Shown piece by piece: positions 39,371 through 48,063 of a stretch of 64,000 nucleotides of DNA (within the stretch, counting starts at the first letter, position 1; each line of letters begins with the position of its first letter). The notes below the pieces were generated by a model, which worked only from the letters and a program-made list of their open reading frames with translations, was not told where the DNA came from and did no database searches. The stretch is from JBEKYD01 sp049509915. GTDB lineage: Bacteria > Acidobacteriota > Terriglobia > Bryobacterales > Bryobacteraceae. The stretch lies in the NCBI GenBank assembly GCA_049509915.1, contig JBEKZL010000014.1, forward strand, positions 1-64,000, in the 5' to 3' direction. The position numbers and the translations under genes are program-made.

Positions 39371-40003
39371 ATGATAACCTACACGATCGAAGGCCTTCTA
39401 GGCGTTCTGCTGGTGGTAGTTCTGATGCAACTGTTCAAAAAGCACGCGCCGCCTCCCATCGCGCAGCCGGTGGAAGACTTGGCCAATCTAAAACCGTCGG
39501 AAGCCCGCGTGGGAGACGCGCTGTCGGTCTCTGGCGCCGGTGACGACATGACCGATCTCGACTTCATCGTCGAGCGCAGCACCTGGTTTCAAGCCGCCGC
39601 GAAGCGCTGGCTGGAGCTGAGCGGACCGTACAAGACGCGCCGTGTGGTGCTACGCGTAGATTTCGGCGACGACCTCGAAACCAGCGTTCAAATCGATCCC
39701 CGCAAGCTGACGATCGAGGACTTGGGCCTGTCCGAAGACGACCTGGCCCAAATGGACGAGCGACAGAATACCGCCGACTCGTTCGAGTTCGATGGCAAGC
39801 TCTGGCTGTATGTGCTCAGCCGCGAAACCCAGATGACGCGCAGCGATCAGCCCCAGCCGGTGGGCTTCTACTATTGGGAATTTCGCCAGCAGGACGGCGC
39901 TGGCCGCCTCGCCATCCGCAAGCTCCAGGGCGACCCCTTCGCGGTCGCGCTCTACAGCGGGGTTCCCTTAGGCGACGTGTCCGTTTACCGCGGCCGCACG
40001 TAG
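39371..40003 (+). CDS. Membrane-anchored DUF4178-like protein
   Basis: A 210-residue protein with one N-terminal helix (IEGLLGVLLVVVLMQLF). The soluble part, VGDALSVSGAGDDMTDLDFI then WLELSGPYKTRRVVLRVDFG, resembles DUF4178, which commonly accompanies PspA genes. QPQPVGFYYWEFRQQDG is a second strand pair. It follows the PspA gene after 15 bases and is probably its membrane partner. No catalytic site is visible. Confidence 0.6.
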   Translation: MITYTIEGLLGVLLVVVLMQLFKKHAPPPIAQPVEDLANLKPSEARVGDALSVSGAGDDMTDLDFIVERSTWFQAAAKRWLELSGPYKTRRVVLRVDFGDDLETSVQIDPRKLTIEDLGLSEDDLAQMDERQNTADSFEFDGKLWLYVLSRETQMTRSDQPQPVGFYYWEFRQQDGAGRLAIRKLQGDPFAVALYSGVPLGDVSVYRGRT

Positions 40004-40012
40004 GAGGCAGTC

Positions 40013-40170
40013 GTGAAACTGTCCTTGGATAGTTTAGCGGGGCAGGCCACCGCTTCTTGTCGTCTGCCCCGCAGTTTGGTGGCGCAGGCGATTCGCCTGC
40101 CTTCGCCCGCGTTCCGCGCAGCGGACGCGGCAAGCTTCGCTCGGCTGGGGGCAGGCGAATCGCCTGCCCC
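40013..40170. repeat. Orphan gene start running into family A/B hairpins
   Basis: AGGAGG at 40003-40008 and a GTG at 40013 begin KLSLDSLAG, then repeat DNA takes over. GCGGGGCAG/CTGCCCCGC arms are at 40037-40045 and 40064-40072, a GCAGGCG/CGCCTGC pair at about 40084-40100, and GGGGCAGGCGA/TCGCCTGCCCC at 40148-40158 and 40160-40170. The block TTTGGTGGCGCAGGCG recurs inverted at 55762-55790. Confidence 0.6.
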
Positions 40171-40191
40171 ACAACACGCGCTGGGGACCTT

Positions 40192-41730
40192 ATGAACCGC
40201 TCCGGTCTGAAATTTCTAGCGTCCTTGTTGGTCACGGCGATGGCGGTGTTGCCCTTCGCCGGCCTCGACAATTTGCCTCGAGACCTGCGCCGGCGCATTG
40301 ACGCCGAGCGGGCCACGCTGGCTTCCTCGCTGCGCCAGGAACAATCAGCCAAAAGCGAGGTGAATGCCGATCTCGCCGCCGATCCAGCCCTGTTCAAGAC
40401 CATCGCCTCGGCCGCGGCTTGGCCGGGGCGGTTCGCCGATTCCGAAAGCAAGTTCTCCGATGCCCAGAGCAAGCTGGCCGAGCTGGGGCGCCTGGAAAAG
40501 GCCAATCGGCGGCAGGACCGCGCCCGCGCCGAATCGCTGCTCGTCGAAGAGCAAGGCCTGCGAGCGTCCGCCGCGGCCGAAGCGCAAACCACCCAAACCG
40601 ACGCCGCCCGCTGGGTCGAGCTCAAGCGCCAGTTGCCTGAAGAATTGCGCCGCATGGAGCTGGACTACAACGCCATCCATGCCTTCGATCTGGCCTCGAC
40701 AGCCACTGCCGTCCAAAAGGCGGAAACCGATTGGCCGGATAAGAAAGCCGACTTGGACACGCGGCTGCAGGCTCTGCGCAACACCATCTCCGCCGCCGAA
40801 CAGACCTGGCAATCGGACGCCGGCGACCGGCGCGCCGCGGCCGCCCAGGATTGGGCCCACCTGCAGTTCGCTTCGCTGGTCGCCGCCGCCGATTCCTTAA
40901 AGACCGCCGCCGCCGATCTGCCCAAAGCGTCCGCCGACCTGCAGGTTCTCGGCTCCCAGCTTTACGTTTCCTGGGACAAGATCCTGGTCGACATGGAAAC
41001 GCGCGGTATTGGACGGGCGCGCTCCTGGGACCAGCAGATTCGCACCGTCAGCACCCGCGTGGCCGATGCCGCCGACAAAACCGGCGTGGTATCGAGCCAC
41101 GAAAAGTGGGTCGAGGTTTCGCAGGCTACCTATGCCGCCGATGAGAACGATCTCGGCATGGCCATCGAGCACAAGCCTGCCGGCAAGTACGATTCCGAGG
41201 CCGAGCGCGTGGCCCAGCCCGCCGGGTTCGCGTACGTCGCGCCGCCTGACGTGGGATCTAACCGCTACGGCTATTGGGATCACAGCGGCGGCCGCGATTT
41301 CTGGGTCTTCTACGGACAGTATGCGCTCCTGCGCGACCTGCTGTTCAATCGCGATTACCGCCCCCTCGAGCGCCGCGATTGGGAGGATTATCGCTGGTCG
41401 CGCGACGCCGGTCACACTTACTACGGCCGCACCGCCCAAGGCACGCCGGTATATGGCAGCCAGGGCGCCGCCACTCGCGATCGTTACTCCGGCAGCAGCT
41501 ACGCCCACTCCGGCGGCTTTCGCGATTCCCAGTACGCCTCGAAGCCGGGTTCCTATCGCAGCTCGCCGTATGCTTCACCGATGGCGCGCGATCCCAATGC
41601 CGATCACAGCCCAAGGCGCTTCGGAAGACCCGGCGCCGAGCCCGAAGCGCCGCACGGATTTCATCCCGCGCCCCGGCCCACGCCCAGGTTCCGTCCCCCC
41701 GCCGGCGGTCGGCGTTTCGGCAGGCATTGA
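40192..41730 (+). CDS. Secreted coiled-coil protein of unknown function
   Basis: A 512-residue protein with a signal peptide (FLASLLVTAMAVLPFAG). Residues 30-320 are charged and Ala-rich helices, likely coiled coil, carrying two repeated helix pairs. A conserved-looking segment follows: RYGYWDHSGGRDFWVFYGQY, then ALLRDLLFNRDYRPLERRDW. The C-terminus (SYAHSGGFRDSQYAS and a Pro/Arg-rich end) is low-complexity. I do not recognise a named family. It is downstream of the PspA/DUF4178 pair beyond a repeat block and may be part of that envelope-stress cluster. Confidence 0.65.
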   Translation: MNRSGLKFLASLLVTAMAVLPFAGLDNLPRDLRRRIDAERATLASSLRQEQSAKSEVNADLAADPALFKTIASAAAWPGRFADSESKFSDAQSKLAELGRLEKANRRQDRARAESLLVEEQGLRASAAAEAQTTQTDAARWVELKRQLPEELRRMELDYNAIHAFDLASTATAVQKAETDWPDKKADLDTRLQALRNTISAAEQTWQSDAGDRRAAAAQDWAHLQFASLVAAADSLKTAAADLPKASADLQVLGSQLYVSWDKILVDMETRGIGRARSWDQQIRTVSTRVADAADKTGVVSSHEKWVEVSQATYAADENDLGMAIEHKPAGKYDSEAERVAQPAGFAYVAPPDVGSNRYGYWDHSGGRDFWVFYGQYALLRDLLFNRDYRPLERRDWEDYRWSRDAGHTYYGRTAQGTPVYGSQGAATRDRYSGSSYAHSGGFRDSQYASKPGSYRSSPYASPMARDPNADHSPRRFGRPGAEPEAPHGFHPAPRPTPRFRPPAGGRRFGRH

Positions 41731-41771
41731 CGACATCCACATAGGCTATACTCGTTCCCGGAGAATTTCGA

Positions 41772-42852
41772 ATGCGGTCATGTTGGTTTGTCGTTGCCGT
41801 GGCACTGGCAAGTTTTGCATCCAGTGGATTGGCTCAAGAAGCCGGCCCATACAAGGTGCTCAAGGCGGCGAGGGTCGGCGGAGAAGGCGGTTGGGATTAT
41901 ATCTATGCCGATGCCGCTGGACGCCGACTGTACATTCCTCGTCGTGGCACGCCCGCGTCGGCGGATGTTCCAACGCGGTTGATGATATTCGATCTCGACA
42001 CGCTTGAACCAGCCGGCGAGATTGCCGGCGTCGGAGGCAACGTACCGCTGTCGACCCGAAGTCCGGCCATGGTTTCACCAGCAGCAACCCGATATCCATG
42101 TTTGATACGAAGACAATGAAGCTCATCAAGACCATCGAGGTAGCCCCGTCAATACGACCGGACGGCATCTACTTCGATGCCTTCAACGAGAGGGTCTACG
42201 TCTTCAGTCATCCCACAAAAGATGCGACCGTGATCGATGCGAAAAGCGGCGCTGAGCTCGGCACTGTCGATCTGGGCGGCACACCGGAACAAGGCGTGGG
42301 CGACGGCAAAGGATGCTCTACGTCGTCATGCAGGATATGCCGGGCAGTGTCACGGCGGTGGACGTAAAGGCGATGAAGGCGGTTGCACACTATTCTTTCG
42401 TGGACCAAGGCCGGTGTAACGGGCTGGCGTTGGACGCGGAGAATCAAGTACTATTCGCGACCTGTGGGAACTCGGGAAATCCGCCTGCCCAGCCGGCACA
42501 GCCCGTGATAGTGATTCTCAGCGCCAAAGATGGCAAAATCATCACGAGTCTCCCGCTCACCGGCGGGCCGGACGGCGCGGTGTTCAATCCATCTACGATG
42601 GAGGCTTTCAGCACAAACGGAAACGGCACGTTGACCGTCGTCAAGGAGAAAAGCCCGAGAACTTTCGAGGTCGAGCAGAGTCTCGAGACGATGAATGGCG
42701 CGCGGACAATCGCGTTCGACAGCAAGGCGAACCATATTTACACGATGAGTCAAGAGCGGGGGCCGGCACCACCGACACCGCCGGGCGGTGGGCGAGGACG
42801 CCCGGGCACTCCGGTACCCGGATCGTTTACGATTCTGATGATCGGCAAGTAG
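41772..42852 (+). pseudogene. YVTN/YncE-type beta-propeller protein with two frameshifts
   Basis: Three plus-strand frames form one secreted propeller. Frame one has the signal peptide (FVVAVALASFASSGLAQ) and WDYIYADAAGRRLYIPRRG. A one-base loss near 42040 (a GGT codon shortened) moves the reading to AVDPKSGHGFTSSNPISMFD and IRPDGIYFDAFNERVYVFSH. A second one-base loss near 42312 moves it to LYVVMQDMPGSVTAVDVKAM, and the frame then runs to the end at 42852. All blades seem present, so decay is recent, or these are sequencing errors. The propeller's ligand is unknown. Confidence 0.82.
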
Positions 42853-43216
42853 GACCCACATACATCCGGGGCCGTGACTTTCGCAATCTCCAGTGACGCC
42901 CACTTTCTCCGAGTAAATCTTTCTACTACGTATCGAAGGTCACAGAAATGAAACACCGTCATTGTCTGTGATGGCAATAACTACTCATAGCTCTTCGCCA
43001 AGCTCCGGTGGATAGCTGGCGCGTATCAGCGCGCGGGCGGAGGGGGATGGGTTTTGTATCCTTCGGCCGAGAGCGCACCTCCGCCGGCGGGTCCAACGCT
43101 CGTGCATCTCTCGCAACGCCGTGATTCCCGTGCATAGCGGGTCATCGCTGCACGATCGTGTATCATGAATTGCAGTCCGATGTTATATCCGGTGCCAATT
43201 AGATTGGAGGATTGTA
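42853..43216. other. Regulatory spacer before the stressosome operon
   Basis: No gene was found in these 364 bases. It must hold the promoter of the rsb operon. A TATCAT and a TATATC hexamer occur near 43163 and 43185, but neither has a convincing -35. GGAGG at 43206-43210 is the ribosome site for the TTG start of rsbR. Confidence 0.45.
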
Positions 43217-44092
43217 TTGCCGACAGCTAGCAGTAGGCTATCGCAGGTGTTTGAGAAACGGGAACAGGAAATCACGAACCGGTGGATCGAGCAGCAACAG
43301 GCGGCCAGCCGCCAGCTTACGGCCGCCGAACGCGATCAAATCAACCGGCAGTCCCGCGAGTTTGTGGGGGCGCTAAAGAGCGCTTTGCAGCGTAACAGCA
43401 GCGATATCTCGGCGCCCGATTGGACCGGCGTCCGGGAGTTTCTAGTGGACTTGTCGAGCCGCAGGGCCAAGGACGGCTACACGCCCAGGGAAACGGCAAT
43501 GTTCGTTTTTTCACTGAAGCAACCGCTTTTTTCGGCTCTCAGGAGCGAGTTGGGTGCGGACCCGGCGCTGAGCGAGGAGATCTCGTTCGCCACAGTATTG
43601 ATCGATGAACTCGGGCTTTTGACAACCGAGGCATTCCAGAAGTCGCGTGAGGAAGTGATCATACGGCAGCAGAAAGAGCTCCTGGAACTCTCCACGCCCG
43701 TGGTCCGGCTGTGGGACAACATTCTGGCGTTGCCGCTGATTGGAACGCTCGATAGCGCTCGGACCCAAGTGGTGATGCAGAATCTACTGGAGGCCATTGT
43801 TCAGACGCGCTCGGATTACGCCATCATTGATATTACTGGGGTCCCCGTGGTAGATACGCTGGTAGCGCAACATCTGCTAAAGACAGTGGCGGCGGCGCGC
43901 TTGATGGGCGCCGATTGTTTGATTAGCGGCATTCGCCCCCAGATCGCACAAACCATAATTCACCTGGGAGTCGATCTGTCGGAAGTCATTACAAAGGCCA
44001 CCTTAGCCGACGCATTCGATTTGGCATTGCGGCGAAGCGGGCATGCCGTAGTTCGTCGCGAAGCGATTCCCGCGCCTGCCGCTGCGAGGTGA
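43217..44092 (+). CDS. rsbR: Stressosome sensor/scaffold RsbR
   Basis: A 291-residue protein starting at TTG. Residues 1-150 are the helical RsbRD sensor domain (EKREQEITNRWIEQQQ, FVFSLKQPLFSALRSE, IDELGLLTTEAFQKSREE). Residues 160-280 are a STAS domain (PVVRLWDNILALPLIGTLDS, then DYAIIDITGVPVVDTLVAQ, then CLISGIRPQIAQTIIHLGVD). Thr214 (VVDT) and Thr246 (AQTI) occupy the region of the RsbT phosphorylation sites of Bacillus RsbRA. With RsbS it builds the stressosome shell that traps RsbT. The stop overlaps the rsbS GTG by four bases. First gene of the array. Confidence 0.88.
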   Translation: MPTASSRLSQVFEKREQEITNRWIEQQQAASRQLTAAERDQINRQSREFVGALKSALQRNSSDISAPDWTGVREFLVDLSSRRAKDGYTPRETAMFVFSLKQPLFSALRSELGADPALSEEISFATVLIDELGLLTTEAFQKSREEVIIRQQKELLELSTPVVRLWDNILALPLIGTLDSARTQVVMQNLLEAIVQTRSDYAIIDITGVPVVDTLVAQHLLKTVAAARLMGADCLISGIRPQIAQTIIHLGVDLSEVITKATLADAFDLALRRSGHAVVRREAIPAPAAAR

Positions 44093-44484
44093 CCGTGGAG
44101 CGAATACCGATCCTCAAAATGGGCAAGTTCTTGCTCGTCACGATCCAGGTGGATATGCACGACCGGCTCGCCCTCGCGCTGCAGGACGACTTGACGTCGC
44201 AGATCGTCAAGTTCCATGCCCACGGTGTGTTGATCGACATTTCGGCGCTTGAAATCGTCGATTCTTTCATCGGACGGATGCTGGCCAGCATCGCATCGAT
44301 GGCGCGTCTCCTGGATGCGGAGACAGTGGTGGTTGGAATGCAGCCCGCGGTGGCGATCACGTTGGTAGAGTTGGGGCTGCCGATGAGAGGAATCCGCACG
44401 GCACTGGACGTCGAGAAGGGCATGGCGGCATTGCAGACCGCGATTATTGAAGCAGGACAAGACAATGCGAGTAGTATCCGCTGA
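44089..44484 (+). CDS. rsbS: Stressosome STAS-domain protein RsbS
   Basis: A 131-residue single STAS domain. LIDISALEIVDSFIGRMLAS contains Ser59, at the same number as the Bacillus RsbS phosphorylation site, and VVGMQPAVAITLVELGLPM is nearly identical to the Bacillus strand-helix. Phosphorylation of this Ser by RsbT releases RsbT from the complex. The start GTG overlaps rsbR. The 3' end overlaps rsbT by 20 bases. Confidence 0.9.
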   Translation: MTVERIPILKMGKFLLVTIQVDMHDRLALALQDDLTSQIVKFHAHGVLIDISALEIVDSFIGRMLASIASMARLLDAETVVVGMQPAVAITLVELGLPMRGIRTALDVEKGMAALQTAIIEAGQDNASSIR

Positions 44485-44869
44485 GTCGATGGAAATTCGC
44501 AGATCGGATGATATCGCCCTGGTGCGCCAAGCCGTACGTAAGAAATCGATCGCATTGGGTTTTGGCCTGGTGGACCAGACCAAAGTGGTGACCGCGTCCA
44601 GCGAATTAGCGCGCAACACTCTCGATTATGGGGGCGGGGGCGCTGCCAACATCGAAATCGTGGAAAATGACACTCGGACCGGGCTGAAAATCACATTCGT
44701 CGATCAAGGACCTGGCATTCCCGACCTCGACCTCGCATTGAGCGACGGCTACACCACCGGGAATGGCATGGGCCTGGGACTGGGTGGAGCAAAGCGGCTT
44801 TCGCATGGGTTCGAGCTATGGTCGAAACCTGGGGAAGGAACCCGAGTCTCGATTCTTAGGTGGAAGTAA
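44465..44869 (+). CDS. rsbT: Serine/threonine kinase RsbT
   Basis: A 134-residue GHKL-type kinase. The N-box is SSELARNTLDYGGGG, the G1 box VDQGPGI and the G2 box DGYTTGNGMGLGLGG. It phosphorylates RsbR and RsbS and, once free, usually activates RsbU. No rsbU, rsbV or rsbW is seen, so its output here probably goes to the two kinases downstream. The ATG at 44465 has AGGA 9 bases upstream; an in-frame ATG at 44447 is possible. Confidence 0.9.
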   Translation: MRVVSAESMEIRRSDDIALVRQAVRKKSIALGFGLVDQTKVVTASSELARNTLDYGGGGAANIEIVENDTRTGLKITFVDQGPGIPDLDLALSDGYTTGNGMGLGLGGAKRLSHGFELWSKPGEGTRVSILRWK

Positions 44870-45880
44870 GTGTCAACGGCGGTTCGGATCGTTGTAGAAG
44901 AGGATAGCATGACGGCGCAGGCGCGCCGGACTGCCCGGGAGATGGCTCTCGCCATGGGTATGGATCCGGACGGCGCCGAGCATGTTGCGATCGTTGTGAC
45001 GGAGGCTTGCACCAATCTTCTCAAGCATGCCACTTGCGGAGAAATTCTGTTGCAAGTCGCGACGGAAGTCTCCGATAACATGCCGGCGCTGGAATTGTTG
45101 GCCGTGGATCAAGGTCCGGGGATGAAAAATCTCGATCAGTGTCTTCGAGATGGTTTCAGCACGGGTGGCAGTCCGGGGCATGGGCTCGGCGCGATCCAGC
45201 GGATGTCAAAGCAGTCGGATATTTACACCCTTGCGGAGCGAGGCACGGTGGTCCTGGCCCGCTGGGGGCCCTGGAAAAATGGCTGGAAGCCAGGCAGCGG
45301 CTTCCGCATCGGCGCGCTCAACGTTTCCAAGCCCGGGCAAGACGTGTGTGGTGACGCCTGGGGCGCCGCTCGCCACGACGGGTCGTTTACGATCGTCCTC
45401 GCCGATGGACTTGGACACGGCATGGAAGCCAAACTCGCGTCCACCGAAGCGGTCCGGCAGTTATATCAGAATCCCGAACTGCCGCCAAAACCACTGCTGG
45501 CGCGGATTCACCAGGCTCTCCGGAGTACCCGTGGCGCCGCAGTCGCGGTTGCCCGAATCGACGCCGCGGCAGGTAAGCTGGTTTACGCCGGCGCCGGCAA
45601 TATTGCCGCGCGTATTTACTCGGGCGCTGAAGCGCGGCAAAATCTGGTATCGCTGAACGGGACGGCCGGTCATCAGTGTGATCGCATTCAGGAGTTCTAT
45701 TACCCCTGGCCTGCGGATGGACTCCTGGTGCTTCATTCCGACGGACTTTCGACCGGTACCGGGCTGGAATCCTATCCCGGCGTGGCCGCCCGCGATCCTG
45801 CACTCATCGCAGGGGTTCTGTATCGGGACTTTTGCCGGGGTACGGATGACGCTACAGTGATAGTAACGAAGGGGGCATGA
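44870..45880 (+). CDS. RsbW-like ATPase fused to an RsbX/SpoIIE-type phosphatase
   Basis: A 336-residue two-domain protein starting at GTG directly after rsbT. Residues 1-135 are an anti-sigma-type HATPase (VVTEACTNLLKHAT, VDQGPGM, FSTGGSPGHGLGAI). Residues 140-335 are a PP2C-like phosphatase: VCGDAWGAARHDGSFTIVLA, then DGLGHGMEAKLAS hold the metal Asp residues, and VLHSDGLSTG and GTDDATVIV close the site. Bacillus RsbX, which dephosphorylates the stressosome, is only the second half. The combination suggests one protein that both resets RsbR/RsbS and phosphorylates a STAS protein. Confidence 0.85.
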   Translation: MSTAVRIVVEEDSMTAQARRTAREMALAMGMDPDGAEHVAIVVTEACTNLLKHATCGEILLQVATEVSDNMPALELLAVDQGPGMKNLDQCLRDGFSTGGSPGHGLGAIQRMSKQSDIYTLAERGTVVLARWGPWKNGWKPGSGFRIGALNVSKPGQDVCGDAWGAARHDGSFTIVLADGLGHGMEAKLASTEAVRQLYQNPELPPKPLLARIHQALRSTRGAAVAVARIDAAAGKLVYAGAGNIAARIYSGAEARQNLVSLNGTAGHQCDRIQEFYYPWPADGLLVLHSDGLSTGTGLESYPGVAARDPALIAGVLYRDFCRGTDDATVIVTKGA

Positions 45881-48037
45881 ATGAGCGGGACGATTCTTAC
45901 CCTTGCGATCGCGTGCGAGCGCGACACCGTAGCCGCCCGGCAAAGAGCCCGCCAGATTGCGAAGCTGCTGGGTTTTGAACCGCAGGACCAGACGCGCATT
46001 TCCACGGCCGTCTCCGAGATCGCCCGCAACGCATTCAACTACGCCGGCGGCGGCCGTGTCGAGTATTCGATCGAAGGCCGCACATCACCTCAACTGTTCA
46101 TCATCAAGATTAGAGACTCTGGATCGGGCGTGCGCGACCTGGAGAGTATTCTCGAAGGCCGCTACACCTCGTCGACGGGCATGGGAATGGGGATTCTGGG
46201 AGCGCGCCGGCTGATGGATAAATTCGATATTGAGTCGGAACCCGGAAAGGGCACCACGATTTGGCTGAAGAAGCTGCTCCCGGCGCGGTCCCGGCTTTGG
46301 AAACCAAGCGACCTGCCCGGCTTGGCAGCCGCCCTGGCCGAGGTCCCGCAGGATGCGTTTCAGGAGCTGCAGCATCAGAATCAAGAATTGCTCCATGCGC
46401 TCGAAGAGATCCGCACCCGCCAGCTCGAGCTCACACGGCTCAACCGGGAATTGGAAGACACGAATCGCGGCGTAGTGGCGCTGTATGCGGAACTGGACGA
46501 GAAGGCGGACCACTTGCGACGCGCCGATGAGCTCAAGTCGCGGTTCTTGTCCAACATGAGCCACGAGTTCCGCTCGCCTTTGAACTCCATTCTGGCTCTG
46601 AGCGGGCTTCTGCTGGACGGCACAGATGGCGATCTGAACAAGGAACAGGAACAGCAAGCCGTGTACATCCGCAGAGCCGCCCGTGATCTGCTCGACCTGG
46701 TGAACGATCTCTTGGATCTGGCGAAGGTGGAGGCCGGGAAGGTGGAGGCGAAGCCGGCGGATTTCCGCCCCGTGGATCTATTCGCCGCCTTGCGCGGAAT
46801 GCTGCGTCCCGTCTTACTGAATCAGGCTGTAGAACTCGTTTTCGAGGATGTGAGCGGCATTCCCGAGATGTTTTCCGATGAAGGAAAGATTTCGCAGATC
46901 CTTCGGAATTTTATCTCCAATGCGCTCAAGTTCACCGAGCGCGGGGAGGTTCGCGTTTCCGCAAAGCGAATCGGCAATGACGCGGTTTTTTCAGTGGCCG
47001 ACACCGGAATCGGGATCGCACCCGATGACCTGGGGCGGATTTTTCAGGAATTCGCGCAGGTGGACCATCCGATTCAAAGGCGAGTCAAGGGTACGGGCCT
47101 GGGACTGCCGCTATCAAAGAAGCTGGCGGGCCTGCTGGGCGGTGAGGTGCAGGTGCAAAGTCAATTGGGAATCGGGTCTACGTTTACTGCTCGAATCCCT
47201 TTGCGGTACGAGGAGAGGGTGGAATTGAACCAGGCGTCGGAATCGGCCATCGCGGCGGTGGCTGCGAATCCCGCGCGCATTCCCATATTGGTGGTCGACG
47301 ACAAGGACGAAATGCAGATGATGTACCGGAGTTATCTGAAGAACTCTGGTTACGATATGATTTTCGCCAGGACGATTCGGCAGGCACAGGAAGTGCTGGA
47401 GAGAATCCGGCCGCGCGCCATTATTCTGGACATCGTCTTGCGATCCGAGGATTCTTGGCGATTTCTGGCGGACCTCAAGCGGGACGCGAACACTCAGGAT
47501 ATCCCTGTGATCGTCGCGAGCACCGTGGAAGATCAGGCAAAAGCATTCCATCTGGGTGCGGACCAGTATCTCTTGAAGCCGGTGGAACGAGTCCCGTTGC
47601 TCGAACACCTGCAAGCGCTGACCGGCACAAGTCTTCTCCCTCGGATTCTCATCATCGATGATGAGAAACGGGATCGATATGTGCTGAAACAGCAGTTGGG
47701 CGAATCCGGTTTGATCGTCCAGGAGGCATCCAACGGAAGCGACGGAATTCGTGCGGCCAAGTACAGGCCGAACGTGATCATTCTGGATCTGACGATGCCC
47801 GGGATGAATGGATTCGAGGTTCTGGATGCCTTGAAAACAAACGTCGCCACGAAAGACATCCCGGTGGTTATCTGGACCTCCCGTGTTCTTACCGAGCGGG
47901 AACAATCGCAACTAGAGACAAGAACGGTCGCGACTCTGAGCAAGGACGGAGAGGGCCTCCGACGGATCGCCGACATCGTTCGGCAGGTTTTGAATTCATC
48001 AGGAGTTTACCCTTCGGTAATGTCCCGAAGTGCCTGA
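45881..48037 (+). CDS. Hybrid histidine kinase with N-terminal RsbT-like ATPase and two receivers
   Basis: A 718-residue soluble protein. Residues 1-135 repeat the RsbT fold (VSEIARNAFNYAGGGRVEYS, SSTGMGMGILGARRL). A coiled coil at 165-215 leads to HisKA (SNMSHEFRSPLNSILALSG; the His is the phosphoacceptor) and a HATPase (NFISNALKFTERGEV, DTGIGIAPDDLGRIF, GTGLGLPLSKKLAG). Two receivers follow: PILVVDDKDEMQMM with Asp in IILDIVL, and RILIIDDEKRDRYV with Asp in IILDLTMPGMNGFEVLD. No membrane segment or output domain. It likely links stressosome release to a phosphorelay. Confidence 0.88.
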   Translation: MSGTILTLAIACERDTVAARQRARQIAKLLGFEPQDQTRISTAVSEIARNAFNYAGGGRVEYSIEGRTSPQLFIIKIRDSGSGVRDLESILEGRYTSSTGMGMGILGARRLMDKFDIESEPGKGTTIWLKKLLPARSRLWKPSDLPGLAAALAEVPQDAFQELQHQNQELLHALEEIRTRQLELTRLNRELEDTNRGVVALYAELDEKADHLRRADELKSRFLSNMSHEFRSPLNSILALSGLLLDGTDGDLNKEQEQQAVYIRRAARDLLDLVNDLLDLAKVEAGKVEAKPADFRPVDLFAALRGMLRPVLLNQAVELVFEDVSGIPEMFSDEGKISQILRNFISNALKFTERGEVRVSAKRIGNDAVFSVADTGIGIAPDDLGRIFQEFAQVDHPIQRRVKGTGLGLPLSKKLAGLLGGEVQVQSQLGIGSTFTARIPLRYEERVELNQASESAIAAVAANPARIPILVVDDKDEMQMMYRSYLKNSGYDMIFARTIRQAQEVLERIRPRAIILDIVLRSEDSWRFLADLKRDANTQDIPVIVASTVEDQAKAFHLGADQYLLKPVERVPLLEHLQALTGTSLLPRILIIDDEKRDRYVLKQQLGESGLIVQEASNGSDGIRAAKYRPNVIILDLTMPGMNGFEVLDALKTNVATKDIPVVIWTSRVLTEREQSQLETRTVATLSKDGEGLRRIADIVRQVLNSSGVYPSVMSRSA

Positions 48038-48063
48038 TAAAGTGTCCTGGTCAGGAGATCTCC

